A stretch of 17,941 nucleotides of DNA, from contig CAYXZR010000021.1 in the NCBI GenBank assembly GCA_964470025.1, positions 1 to 17,941 of the forward strand, read 5' to 3'. This DNA is from CAYXZR01 sp964470025. GTDB lineage: Bacteria > Patescibacteriota > Patescibacteriia > Buchananbacterales > UBA6539. The notes below the pieces were generated by a model. The model saw only the letters and a program-made list of their open reading frames with translations, was not told the DNA's origin and did no database searches. Position 1 is the stretch's first letter; every line of letters starts with the position of its first letter. Shown here one piece after another: positions 7,458 through 14,916 of the stretch. Both the position numbers and the translations under genes were made by a program.

Positions 7458-8816
7458 TTACTCTATTGGGTCACTTAATTTATGAAGTTCCAAAACAGAA
7501 GTAGGAACCACAGTCACATTATCCCACTTCCAATTATATTTTGCAAACACCGTCTCATTTGGAATCTCACGTCGCTGCGTGCCAGAAATCACATAGACCC
7601 TTGGGTCATGTGGCGACTTAACTAGCTCACCATTAGGAAGATAAATAGGCGCTCCATCAGAATAGGACGTTAGCACATCTTGAGCAACAGTTGTCACGCG
7701 CTTATTTGGAAAGCGCATATTTTGAATAACAGGATTTAAAATAATGTGTCGCTCACCATTTTCAACATAATAAATATCAGAACTATCTACAGCCTGAAGA
7801 AGTGCACCAGTAGGATAAGCACTTTCAAGTGTAACCGGCTCACCTTCATCATATCCTGCTAAATCCGCAATCTCTGCATCCTCAATTTCTTCCCAATTAA
7901 AGCCAATTTGCCGAAATACTTCTGGTGAAGTGATATGACGCAACTGATCATCAACAACTAAGTAAATCTTATCCTGCGGTGTACGTAAGAGTGAATAGTT
8001 AGAAAACTTAATTTCTGGACCAAGGGGATACCCCTGAACAACTCGATCACTTGCAGTTACAATCTTATCAGGATCAAACCGTGAAATCAGTACACCATAG
8101 GTAGCAATTCGCCGGCGCAAACCATCCTGAAGCAGATACACATGGGGGCTATCAGCAGATTTTACTAATGTTCTATCCGGAAAGCGTACACCCCAATAAC
8201 GCTGCCAAAGTTTTGCAAAGCTTCTATTTCCTGCGATATGAGGCGTGTAATTATACAGACCAGCCGTAGCATTGTTTTGCGGTATCACCAGCTCACCTGA
8301 AACCTCATACTGCTCACCAGCACGAAAGTTCCAATCGGTTGGTCGATCAAGGTACTGACGAAATTGCCATGCTGCACCATCAACCTGTTTACCAAAATGT
8401 AAAACATTGGGATGACACGAGCCGCCATCAGGGCAACGATATCCCATTGCTCGCTCTAGACGTTTAGTACTTGCAACTGGATCTTCAATTAAGCTTTGCT
8501 CTTTCTGCAAGGTAGTAAGAAGTAATTTTGGATTTACCTTGCTTTCCTGAGCAGCCTCCCAAATAATTGTCGACGCCTTCTTCGGAACACCCTCGTAGTT
8601 AAGCATTGTCTTGCCAGCAAGCGAGCTATTGTAATCACGTAAGAATTGCTCGATTTCACGAGGAGACATTGAAGTGTAATCTTCAATTTCCTCGTCAGAA
8701 ATAATATTATGAGGATTAAAAACAAACTCCGAACTTACGGCTAACACCAAGTGCGGTAACAGCAACAATGCAACACAAAAAGTGTAAAAAAAATGTTTAA
8801 TATGGGATATAACCAT
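7458..8816 (-). CDS. Secreted lysozyme-like protein with four C-terminal repeats
   Basis: A 452-residue exported protein. Residues 1-26 are a signal peptide (hydrophobic VALLLLPHLVLA). Residues about 30-210 resemble the lysozyme/transglycosylase-like domain found in CPR secreted proteins: NPKLLLTTLQKEQSL with E106 as a candidate catalytic acid, a close cysteine pair C128/C134 in YRCPDGGSC, and GLYNYTPHIAGN...LWQRYWG near its end. Residues about 217-452 are four repeats of roughly 50-60 residues, each built around a [VI]Y-[LVY]-x(2-5)-G-x-[RE]-[RH]-x-I core (near 227, 278, 337, 394), probably a wall- or surface-binding module. Peptidoglycan cleavage is a reasonable inference; attachment to or attack on a host cell wall is another. 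The start is supported by an extended -10 promoter 8 bases upstream. Confidence 0.82.
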   Translation of the reverse strand: MVISHIKHFFYTFCVALLLLPHLVLAVSSEFVFNPHNIISDEEIEDYTSMSPREIEQFLRDYNSSLAGKTMLNYEGVPKKASTIIWEAAQESKVNPKLLLTTLQKEQSLIEDPVASTKRLERAMGYRCPDGGSCHPNVLHFGKQVDGAAWQFRQYLDRPTDWNFRAGEQYEVSGELVIPQNNATAGLYNYTPHIAGNRSFAKLWQRYWGVRFPDRTLVKSADSPHVYLLQDGLRRRIATYGVLISRFDPDKIVTASDRVVQGYPLGPEIKFSNYSLLRTPQDKIYLVVDDQLRHITSPEVFRQIGFNWEEIEDAEIADLAGYDEGEPVTLESAYPTGALLQAVDSSDIYYVENGERHIILNPVIQNMRFPNKRVTTVAQDVLTSYSDGAPIYLPNGELVKSPHDPRVYVISGTQRREIPNETVFAKYNWKWDNVTVVPTSVLELHKLSDPIE

Positions 8817-8824
8817 AGACTGTC

Positions 8825-8833
8825 AGTATAGCA
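8825..8833 (-). promoter_or_regulatory. Extended -10 promoter (TGC-TATACT) of the lysozyme-like/LigB-like operon
   Basis: On the minus strand TGC-TATACT ends 8 bases before the ATG at 8816, predicting a leaderless mRNA. It is divergent from the wecG promoter within a 61-base intergenic gap. No good -35 box is seen. Confidence 0.7.
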
Positions 8834-8860
8834 TAAACACTAGTATTCATGCTAAATATT

Positions 8861-8869
8861 TGGTAAAAT
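8861..8869 (+). promoter_or_regulatory. Extended -10 promoter (TGG-TAAAAT) of the WecG-like gene
   Basis: TGG-TAAAAT ends 8 bases before the ATG at 8878, the same geometry as the divergent promoter. No convincing -35 box or Shine-Dalgarno is present. Confidence 0.65.
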
Positions 8870-8877
8870 AGCGGTAT

Positions 8878-9627
8878 ATGCAAACCACACTACTAGGAGT
8901 TAGTATCAATACAGAAACTCTGCCTCAAGTTAAAGAAAAAATAAAACAATTTCTCAATTCCAACAAGCAACATATTGTCGTCACTCCAAATCCCGAATTT
9001 TTAGTAAATGCGCAAAAAGATAGGGAGTTTAAAAAAATTCTCAACAGTGCAGACTTGGCAATTGCAGATGGAGTAGGAATGAAAATGGCAGCAAAACTCT
9101 ATGGAGAAAAAGTACACCGAATAACCGGTGTTGATTTTATTTGGGACTTATGTGATATTGCTGCTAAACAAAACAAATCTGTTTTTCTTTTGGGGGGAGC
9201 ACCTGGAGTTGCTCAAGCCGCTTCAGAAAAAATTACAAAAAAATATCCAACTATTTCTATAGTAGGAGCTACTGATGGTGGTAAATTTTCTGATGAAGGT
9301 GAAGCTGTCAATCAACATATAATCTCACAAATTAACCAAGCTCAACCAGATGTACTTATCGTTGCCCTTGGTCAAGTAAAGCAAGAGAAATGCATCGCAC
9401 GCTACCTAGCTCAATTACCAACTGTGCGAATTGCAATCGGCGTAGGTGGAGCATTTGACTTCATCTCTGGCAAAATTAGACGGGCTCCTAAGATACTGAG
9501 AAAAAATGGATTTGAGTGGTTATACAGGTTATTACAACAACCAAAACGCGCACGCAGGATAGCAGATGCAATAATTGTATTTCCATATTTGGTCATCAAA
9601 GACAAAATGCGAAAAAAACTTGATTAA
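8878..9627 (+). CDS. WecG/TagA/CpsF family glycosyltransferase (GT26)
   Basis: A 249-residue glycosyltransferase of the family that adds a sugar (ManNAc or ManNAcA in WecG and TagA) to an undecaprenyl-linked GlcNAc during surface polymer synthesis. Family landmarks are VVTPNPEFLV (T36, N38), IADGVGM with D64 (equivalent to the catalytic Thr/Asp pair described in TagA), VFLLGGAPGVA, VALGQVKQEK and the signature GVGGAFDFISGKIRRAP followed by GFEWLYRLLQQPKRARR. The basic C-terminal tail (KDKMRKKLD) fits membrane association. The length is typical. It likely acts with the coat genes at the start of the window. The stop codon lies within the gltX promoter. Confidence 0.93.
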   Translation: MQTTLLGVSINTETLPQVKEKIKQFLNSNKQHIVVTPNPEFLVNAQKDREFKKILNSADLAIADGVGMKMAAKLYGEKVHRITGVDFIWDLCDIAAKQNKSVFLLGGAPGVAQAASEKITKKYPTISIVGATDGGKFSDEGEAVNQHIISQINQAQPDVLIVALGQVKQEKCIARYLAQLPTVRIAIGVGGAFDFISGKIRRAPKILRKNGFEWLYRLLQQPKRARRIADAIIVFPYLVIKDKMRKKLD

Positions 9628-9648
9628 AATAACTTTTTTTACTAGAAT
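9620..9648 (+). promoter_or_regulatory. gltX promoter (TTGATT-N17-TAGAAT)
   Basis: TTGATT (9620-9625) and TAGAAT (9643-9648) are 17 bases apart. The -35 overlaps the end of the preceding gene, and the -10 ends 9 bases before the gltX ATG, so the leader would be at most about two bases. Confidence 0.7.
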
Positions 9649-9657
9649 AAGGCAATT

Positions 9658-11107
9658 ATGAATCAAAAAATCACAACTCGATTTGCTCCTAGTCCTACAG
9701 GATTTTTACACATCGGCGGACTACGAACTGCCTTATACGCCTACCTTTTCGCAAAGAAAAATAATGGCTCTTTTTTACTAAGAATTGAAGACACAGATCA
9801 AGCTCGACTCGTAGAAGGGGCAACAGAAGGGCTTCAAGCTATCCTCAAAGAATTTGGATTAAACTGGGACAATCAACCACCAATGATCCAATCAAGTAGA
9901 GTAGAGATATACAAAAAATATGCTGAGCAGCTTGTCGCAGAAGGTAAAGCCTACCGATCATTCATGACCGCTGATCAATTAGATGAAATGAGAAAAGACC
10001 TACAAGCTAAAGGTCTACCTCCAAAATATGATCGCTCATATGAAAAAATTTCAGTAGAAGAAGCCGAAGCCAAGGCGGCAAATGGAGAAACACACGTAAT
10101 CCGCTTTGCCATGCCACAATCAGGTGAAACTGAGTTTGTAGACATCGTACGCGGCAAAGTAGCTTTTGATAACAGCCTACAAGATGATCCTGTAATTCTT
10201 AAATCTGACGGATTTCCAACATACCATCTAGCAAACATTATTGATGATCATGAGATGGAGGTTACTCACGTTATCAGAGGGGAAGAGTGGCTTCCATCAA
10301 CTCCAAAGCATATTGCATTATACGAAGCGTTTGATTGGCAAGTGCCGCACTTTGCCCACTTACCATTACTTCTAAACGCAGACAAGGCTAAACTANNNNN
10401 NNNNNCTATCAAAACGCCAAGGGGATGTAGCAGCTGAAGATTACCTCAAAAAAGGCTATATCAAACAAGCACTTCTAAATTTTATATTACTACTTGGATG
10501 GAATCCAAAATCAGACAAAGAAATATAAAATTTAGAAGAAATGATTGAGAGCTTCTCACTTGAAGCTATAAATAAATCAGGAGCAGTTTTTGACCTCCAA
10601 AAATTAGAGTGGCTCAATGGTGTCTACATTCGCGAACTAAGCATTGAAGAGCTCACCGAGGCTGCACTGCCATTTTTTGAAGATGCAGGAATTACCACTG
10701 ATGACAGGGAATTTCTACAAAAGGTAATCGCTACAGAACAAGATCGAATCAAACATCTCGATGAAATAGTTTCAGCTACTAAATTCTTCTTTGAACTACC
10801 AAACTATGAAGGGGAGTTGCTTGTCTGGAAAAAAATGACCTCAAAAGACGCACAAACAAACCTTAAGCTCTTAAATGAATATATTGAAAAAATTGATCCA
10901 AACGACTGGGAAACAGTCAAATTAGAATCAGAAATCAAAAACCTCATTGAACATCACAAGCTTAAAACCGGTGAGGCGCTCTGGCCATTACGCGTGGCCC
11001 TCTCCGGACAAAAAGCATCTCCAGGACCTTTTGAAATCGCAAATGCCCTTGGAAAAGAGGAGACCATACGACGCATCTCAACAGCTATCGAAAAGCTACA
11101 AAAATAG
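9658..11107 (+). CDS. gltX: Glutamyl-tRNA synthetase, split by a scaffold gap and an in-frame TAA
   Basis: A class I aminoacyl-tRNA synthetase that charges tRNA-Glu. The first part (246 residues to 10395) carries FAPSPTGFLHIGGLRTALYA (HIGH motif HIGG) and LLRIEDTDQAR. The frame then enters ten Ns. After the Ns it continues in another phase as SKRQGDVAAEDYLKKGYIKQ, LLGWNPKSDKE and the anticodon-binding domain ending LRVALSGQKASPGPFEIANALG. Joining the two sides on the shared cta gives K-L-SKRQGDV, the KMSKS-type motif, and about 478 residues, the normal length. A TAA at 10526-10528 interrupts the second part (K-E-I-stop-N-L-E-E-M), a position where an aromatic residue is usual. The organism needs this enzyme, so a consensus error is more likely than a true pseudogene, but that is inference. 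Confidence 0.9.
10396..10405. other. Scaffold gap of ten Ns, really a 3-base contig overlap
   Basis: The sequence before the gap ends in aaacta and the sequence after begins with ctatcaaaa. Collapsing on cta restores an unbroken gltX frame through the KLSKR motif, so no sequence is missing. Confidence 0.85.
10526..10528 (+). other. In-frame TAA inside gltX
   Basis: The frame is open and clearly GltX on both sides (LLGWNPKSDKE before, NLEEMIESFSLE after). This is a nonsense change or a base error near a contig end. Confidence 0.8.
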
Positions 11108-11116
11108 TATAAAGTA

Positions 11117-11125
11117 TGCTATAAT
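11117..11125 (+). promoter_or_regulatory. Extended -10 promoter (TGC-TATAAT) of the M23 peptidase gene
   Basis: A perfect TATAAT with a TGC extension ends 8 bases before the ATG at 11134, predicting a leaderless message. No -35 match is seen; the region lies at the end of gltX. Confidence 0.75.
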
Positions 11126-11133
11126 ATTAGTGT

Positions 11134-12414
11134 ATGCTATTCGAGAAATGGGAAAGCTTAGCACCACGAAAGGGGAATAAACTTAATTGGCATGTCGCAA
11201 GCCTGTTGCTATTTTTTATTGCATCAGGTTTTTTTGCTATTTCACTTTTTACTCAAAATATCACCCCAGCCTCAGCAGAAAAAACAATTACCGAACTAAA
11301 TTTTGAAATTGATGATAAAAGAGATGATATTAAGATATTAGAAAAAGAGATAGAGGCCTATCGTGAACAAATCAATTCAAAACGAGATGAAGTAGAAACT
11401 GCACAAGATCAACTAGCAATTATTGATAACCAAATTGCAAGTAAACAACTAGAAATCGAGGCCACCGAGCTAAAAATCGAAAGCACAAACGCAGAGATTC
11501 AGAAACTCAATCTAGAAATCAACCTCACACTGCAGTCAATTAAAGAACAAAAAACTAAACTTTCTGAATACATTAGAATTATTTACCAGTCAGACCAAGT
11601 AAGTTACCTTGAAGTATTACTTCTGAATGATTCGTTTACAGAATTTTTTGACTATATTCAACAAACAGAATCAATTCATGGTGGGCTAAATGAAGCGCTT
11701 GATAATCTAATTGAGACACAAAAAGAACTAGAAGCACAGCTAGCAAAACTTGAGCAGCAAAAAGAACAAGAAAATCAACTAAAAAATGCGCTACTAGAAC
11801 AAAAAGCAGAACTTGAAGAAAAGCAAAACGCACAAAGCGAAATAGTATACCAAGTACAGCTCAGTCAAAAACAATATCAAAACTACCTTTACCAGCTACA
11901 AATAGAGCAGCAGCAAATCAACGCAGAGATTAATGGTCTCGAAAAAAAGTTACGAGAAGAACTACAACGACTTGAAGAAGAAGATAGAATAAGTCAACTT
12001 GGCTCATCTGCATTAAGCTGGCCTATTCCACAAAAAGGAATCACTGCATACTTTCATGACCCCGATTATCCATTCCGATATTTATTTGAACATCCAGCAG
12101 TTGACCTTCGAGCATCACAAGGTACTCCAATTAAAGCACCGGCGAATGGCTACGTAGGTAAAGTAAAATTTCCTGGAGATACCTCATACTCATATATTAT
12201 GCTTATCCATGCTGATGGTATTTCAACTGTCTATGGACACATCTCTGGCGCAACAGTCAGTGAAGACGAATTTGTAACCAGAGGCCAAGTCATAGGCTAT
12301 ACCGGCGGCGCACCTGGATCAATTGGTGCCGGTAATCTAAGCACCGGGGCACACCTTCACTTAGAAGTTCGACTCGATGGGATCCCAGTAGATCCATTAC
12401 AGTACTTACCATAG
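11134..12414 (+). CDS. M23 (LytM-type) metallopeptidase with N-terminal coiled coil
   Basis: A 426-residue exported peptidoglycan endopeptidase. The N-terminus is basic, then hydrophobic at about 20-41, then ASAEK: a signal peptide with possible cleavage after A48, or an anchor. Residues about 50-285 are a long Glu/Gln/Lys-rich coiled coil with a central break (around YIRIIYQSDQVSYLEVLLL), the layout of EnvC and PcsB. The C-terminal domain keeps the full zinc site: H320 and D324 in HPAVD, H369 in YGH, and H407/H409 in HLH. It should therefore be active and cut stem-peptide cross-links. EnvC/PcsB-type proteins are usually held in check by their coiled coil and switched on by the FtsEX division complex, and the same is plausible here. 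The start is fixed by the promoter directly upstream. Confidence 0.93.
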   Translation: MLFEKWESLAPRKGNKLNWHVASLLLFFIASGFFAISLFTQNITPASAEKTITELNFEIDDKRDDIKILEKEIEAYREQINSKRDEVETAQDQLAIIDNQIASKQLEIEATELKIESTNAEIQKLNLEINLTLQSIKEQKTKLSEYIRIIYQSDQVSYLEVLLLNDSFTEFFDYIQQTESIHGGLNEALDNLIETQKELEAQLAKLEQQKEQENQLKNALLEQKAELEEKQNAQSEIVYQVQLSQKQYQNYLYQLQIEQQQINAEINGLEKKLREELQRLEEEDRISQLGSSALSWPIPQKGITAYFHDPDYPFRYLFEHPAVDLRASQGTPIKAPANGYVGKVKFPGDTSYSYIMLIHADGISTVYGHISGATVSEDEFVTRGQVIGYTGGAPGSIGAGNLSTGAHLHLEVRLDGIPVDPLQYLP

Positions 12415-12420
12415 TCTCCT

Positions 12421-12822
12421 ATGTCAAAATTTTACGCGTACCTAACCACTATAGTAATCTGGCTCACAGTTATAGGAGTAGGGTATGGATACTTCGTCAA
12501 TCGAGAATTATTCCAAAGCATTGGTGACATGATAGTATCGCTAGCACCATTCATCGCATTCTTTTTAATGGCAATCATCATCTTAACAAGGGACATAAAA
12601 TACAAAAAAAGAGCGGAGCAACGCCAAGAATTTTCACGTCACGTTCAACTCTTCTGGGGACAATCTATTCAGCACGATCTGCTCATGTACCTGACACCAG
12701 CGCTAATACTTGCCATACCTTTTGTAAATAGTACTATCCCAGATGTATCTGATGTTGTCCAAGCATGTAGTGCATATCTTGCTATGGCATACCTTAAAGT
12801 TAGTTACTGGAAAGAATTATAA
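12421..12822 (+). CDS. Four-helix membrane protein, unknown function
   Basis: A 133-residue protein of no recognised family. Hydrophobic segments lie at about 8-25, 35-56, 87-103 and 110-127. Between the second and third is a basic, polar stretch (RDIKYKKRAEQRQEFSRH) that by the positive-inside rule faces the cytoplasm. It begins 6 bases after the stop of the M23 peptidase without a promoter of its own, so it is co-transcribed and may be linked to wall remodelling, though nothing in the sequence shows this directly. A bidirectional terminator follows directly. Confidence 0.75.
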   Translation: MSKFYAYLTTIVIWLTVIGVGYGYFVNRELFQSIGDMIVSLAPFIAFFLMAIIILTRDIKYKKRAEQRQEFSRHVQLFWGQSIQHDLLMYLTPALILAIPFVNSTIPDVSDVVQACSAYLAMAYLKVSYWKEL

Positions 12823-12826
12823 AAAG

Positions 12827-12856
12827 AAAAAAGCCTGGTATAAACCAAGGCTTTTT
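12827..12856. terminator. Bidirectional intrinsic terminator
   Basis: AAAAAGCCTGGT (12828-12839) pairs with ACCAAGGCTTTTT (12844-12856) around an ATAA loop with a single bulge. The A tract on one side and T tract on the other serve both strands. It closes the gene ending at 12822 on plus and the small gene ending at 12863 on minus. Confidence 0.85.
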
Positions 12857-12862
12857 AAAAGA

Positions 12863-13072
12863 TCAAGAGGGGAGGGTGGCAGAAACCTGTGAAACAATAT
12901 GCATGAGCACATTGAGAACTGATGAAACTAATTCAATCACAGTTGACGCCAAGTCTGGCAACATCCATTGAAGGATAGCTAGCAAGAAAACAAAGGTGAG
13001 CCCCGATCGTAACGCATACAACATATAGTTTGCGCAAATAATTAGATAGAGGGTCGAAACACAGGTCGACAA
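12863..13072 (-). CDS. Candidate small membrane protein
   Basis: An open frame of up to 69 codons. From the ATG at 13024 it gives 53 residues: a hydrophobic segment (LTFVFLLAILQWMLPDLA) followed by a second amphipathic, hydrophobic stretch (VIELVSSVLNVLMHIVSQV). No family is recognised. It fills a gap otherwise empty of genes, and its TGA lies just before a terminator that also works on this strand, which is what a real gene would show. The start is uncertain: TTG at 13072 (69 residues) or ATG at 13024, neither with a clear Shine-Dalgarno. A weak promoter lies upstream at 13159-13188. Confidence 0.5.
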   Translation of the reverse strand: MSTCVSTLYLIICANYMLYALRSGLTFVFLLAILQWMLPDLASTVIELVSSVLNVLMHIVSQVSATLPS

Positions 13073-13096
13073 ACTCTGTGCTTAGCTAGCTGCCAA

Positions 13097-13154
13097 TTTA
13101 CCCCTCAGAAACACATTCGAGATTCATCCTGCAAAAGTACTTCAAAGGGGTAAA
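13097..13154. repeat. 9-bp inverted repeat TTTACCCCT / AGGGGTAAA
   Basis: The arms at 13097-13105 and 13146-13154 are perfect complements with a 40-base spacer. They lie in the stretch between the small minus-strand gene and the SdpI-family gene. On the minus transcript they would form a stem in the leader; on DNA they could be paired operator sites. Confidence 0.5.
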
Positions 13155-13158
13155 ACAG

Positions 13159-13188
13159 ATTATCAAAGAATTTATTTACCTATAACAA
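13159..13188 (-). promoter_or_regulatory. Possible promoter for the small minus-strand gene
   Basis: On the minus strand TTGTTA (13183-13188) and GATAAT (13159-13164) are 18 bases apart. It is weaker than the other promoters here and would give a leader of roughly 80-130 bases containing the inverted repeat. Confidence 0.35.
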
Positions 13189-13222
13189 AAAAATAACATC
13201 CTGTCAAGATAATTAAAATAAT

Positions 13223-13882
13223 ATGAAAAATAAACATTTCCTTACACTCAAAAGCGAACTTCTACCCTTAACTCTAATACTCCTGAGCTTCCTTGGTGCA
13301 TTCTATTTTTATTCTGTATTTCCTAACACCGTTCCAACTCAATGGAGTAGCAATGGTGATGTAAATAATGTCAGCTCAAAAGAATTTGCAGCATGGTTCA
13401 TGCCAATTATCACTGCTATACTATATGCTGTATTCTTGATGCTACCGAGAATTGATCCAAAATCAAAAAACTACCCAAACTTCATCACGCCATATCATAT
13501 TATTAAAAACAGTGTAGTGTTGCTACTGTCTTTAATATATCTAATTGTCAGCTTAGCCGCCATTGGCGAAATTCAAAATCCAGCCACTTGGATTATAGTA
13601 TTAGTCGGAATACTCATTGCCACCCTGGGATCACAGCTAGACAAGCTAAAACAAAACTGGTTTATAGGAATCAGAACACCATGGACATTGGCAAATGAAA
13701 AAGTATGGCAGCAAACACATATACTAGGTAAAAAAATATTTACCACAGGAGGAGTAATATTAGCAATCTTACCACTAGCGGCGAATAAGGAAGAACTCTT
13801 CTTCCTAGTTCTTATCTCCATAATAGTTGTTATGGCCCTTATTCCGGTGATCTACTCGTTTGCCATATCCAAAAAACACTAA
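13223..13882 (+). CDS. SdpI-family integral membrane protein (DUF1648 plus SdpI domain)
   Basis: A 219-residue protein with about six membrane helices. The N-terminal part has the DUF1648 pattern: a helix, then FPNTVPTQWSSNGDVNN, and later LPRIDPKSKNY. The C-terminal part has the SdpI signature WFIGIRTPWTLANEKVWQQTH followed by two more helices. Bacillus SdpI gives immunity to the SdpC killing peptide and takes part in autoregulation of that locus; most other family members, probably including this one, have no known toxin partner, and none is visible nearby. The gene stands alone between the small minus-strand gene and a convergent ATP-grasp gene, with which it shares overlapping stops (CTAA, 13879-13882). 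Confidence 0.9.
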   Translation: MKNKHFLTLKSELLPLTLILLSFLGAFYFYSVFPNTVPTQWSSNGDVNNVSSKEFAAWFMPIITAILYAVFLMLPRIDPKSKNYPNFITPYHIIKNSVVLLLSLIYLIVSLAAIGEIQNPATWIIVLVGILIATLGSQLDKLKQNWFIGIRTPWTLANEKVWQQTHILGKKIFTTGGVILAILPLAANKEELFFLVLISIIVVMALIPVIYSFAISKKH

Positions 13883-14916
13883 ATAAATGAGAAGTCACTA
13901 CTAAAATACTTATCAGGCGCTGCCTCTAAGGCATCCCAAATCACTTTTGACGCAGGACGAGGAGTGCCAATATTACAATTCTCATTGAGATCAATATAAG
14001 GACGAAAGTTAAACTCGTTAAAAGTACCATTAACATCAGAAAGGGGCTTGGAGATGTCAGATGAAATAATATCATACCCACTAATAAAGATACCGTGTTC
14101 ATTTGAAAACCTTTCGCACATCTCCACAGTAGATTCATGAACTTGCTCCGTGACATCAATATAGTCAGTACCAAGGGAGGCAGGAATTTTCTTTTGCAGT
14201 TTTAAAAGCACATCTTTCGGTAGAATACTTTCAAGAGTTAGGTTTTTCTCCTTAAGTATCTCACGTGTGGCATCATCGACAACCAAGTGGTGGTTTGTAC
14301 AGGCTATATCATCTCTTTTACCACGAAATGGTTCAGTATTTTTTTTAGCAATAAGTTCTGAGATAGTAGATAAACCATCTCCCACAACATTAGCAGCACG
14401 ACGCTCGACACATCCCACAAAAGTACCCGCCACCACAAGCAAGCGAAAGTCTACACCTGAAACTTGCTCTTCAATTAGAATATCTTTTTTCGTACCAGCT
14501 ATAACCAAACAAAGCTTCTTAACTTCATCGAGGCCATTTACATCAGTAAAAACATTTTTACTAAGTGAAGAATCGACAGGCTTTACCACACAAGGAAACG
14601 TGAGTGAAAGTGTGCTAAAATTAAAAGTGTTTAACTCCGAATGGCTAATTACTGCATATGTTTTTGGCACCGGCAACCCACATTCAGACATCTTCTTCTT
14701 TTTTAGATCCTTATGAATGAATCTTTTTTTCTCCTTAGTGTCAGTAAAGTGCTTGGCAACAGGTAGGCCTGTAAAAGTAAAACCCTTACCATCTTTTTCT
14801 ACCTTAATTCTCTTTGACTCTGGGACTTCATAAAAAGTGTAGCCACGCTTCATACCTTCAGCTACAAAAAGTGCTGTACGCTTTCTTAATTTTTCAGGTG
14901 ATTGTATTATTTGCAT
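13879..14916 (-). CDS. Stand-alone ATP-grasp protein, cyanophycin-synthetase-like
   Basis: A 345-residue protein consisting of a short N-terminal region and one ATP-grasp domain. Visible features are FPCVVKPVDSS with K112 for ATP, ILIEEQVSGVDFRLLVVAG (E149/E150, R158), NVVGDGLSTISELI, then GYDII (D282) and NEFNFRP (E301, N303), which match the ATP- and magnesium-binding sites. The order of motifs resembles the ATP-grasp part of cyanophycin synthetase and GshF-type ligases, which join amino acids through an acyl-phosphate. The Mur-ligase-like half of CphA is absent, so it is not a full CphA. The substrate is unknown. The ATG overlaps the recombinase TAA by one base (TAATG), so translation of the two is probably coupled. 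An unusual partner for a recombinase. Confidence 0.82.
   Translation of the reverse strand: MQIIQSPEKLRKRTALFVAEGMKRGYTFYEVPESKRIKVEKDGKGFTFTGLPVAKHFTDTKEKKRFIHKDLKKKKMSECGLPVPKTYAVISHSELNTFNFSTLSLTFPCVVKPVDSSLSKNVFTDVNGLDEVKKLCLVIAGTKKDILIEEQVSGVDFRLLVVAGTFVGCVERRAANVVGDGLSTISELIAKKNTEPFRGKRDDIACTNHHLVVDDATREILKEKNLTLESILPKDVLLKLQKKIPASLGTDYIDVTEQVHESTVEMCERFSNEHGIFISGYDIISSDISKPLSDVNGTFNEFNFRPYIDLNENCNIGTPRPASKVIWDALEAAPDKYFSSDFSFI

Noticed and set aside
59..10528. Reassigned stop codons to explain the TAG and TAA inside genes
   Set aside because: TAA, TAG and TGA all end other intact genes in the window at expected places (for example TGA at 413-415, TAG at 4483-4485, TAA at 1852-1854), so local errors or mutations are the simpler reading.
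10947..11180. 77-codon plus-strand frame across the end of gltX
   Set aside because: A shadow frame: it overlaps the conserved GltX C-terminus, the M23 promoter and the M23 start.
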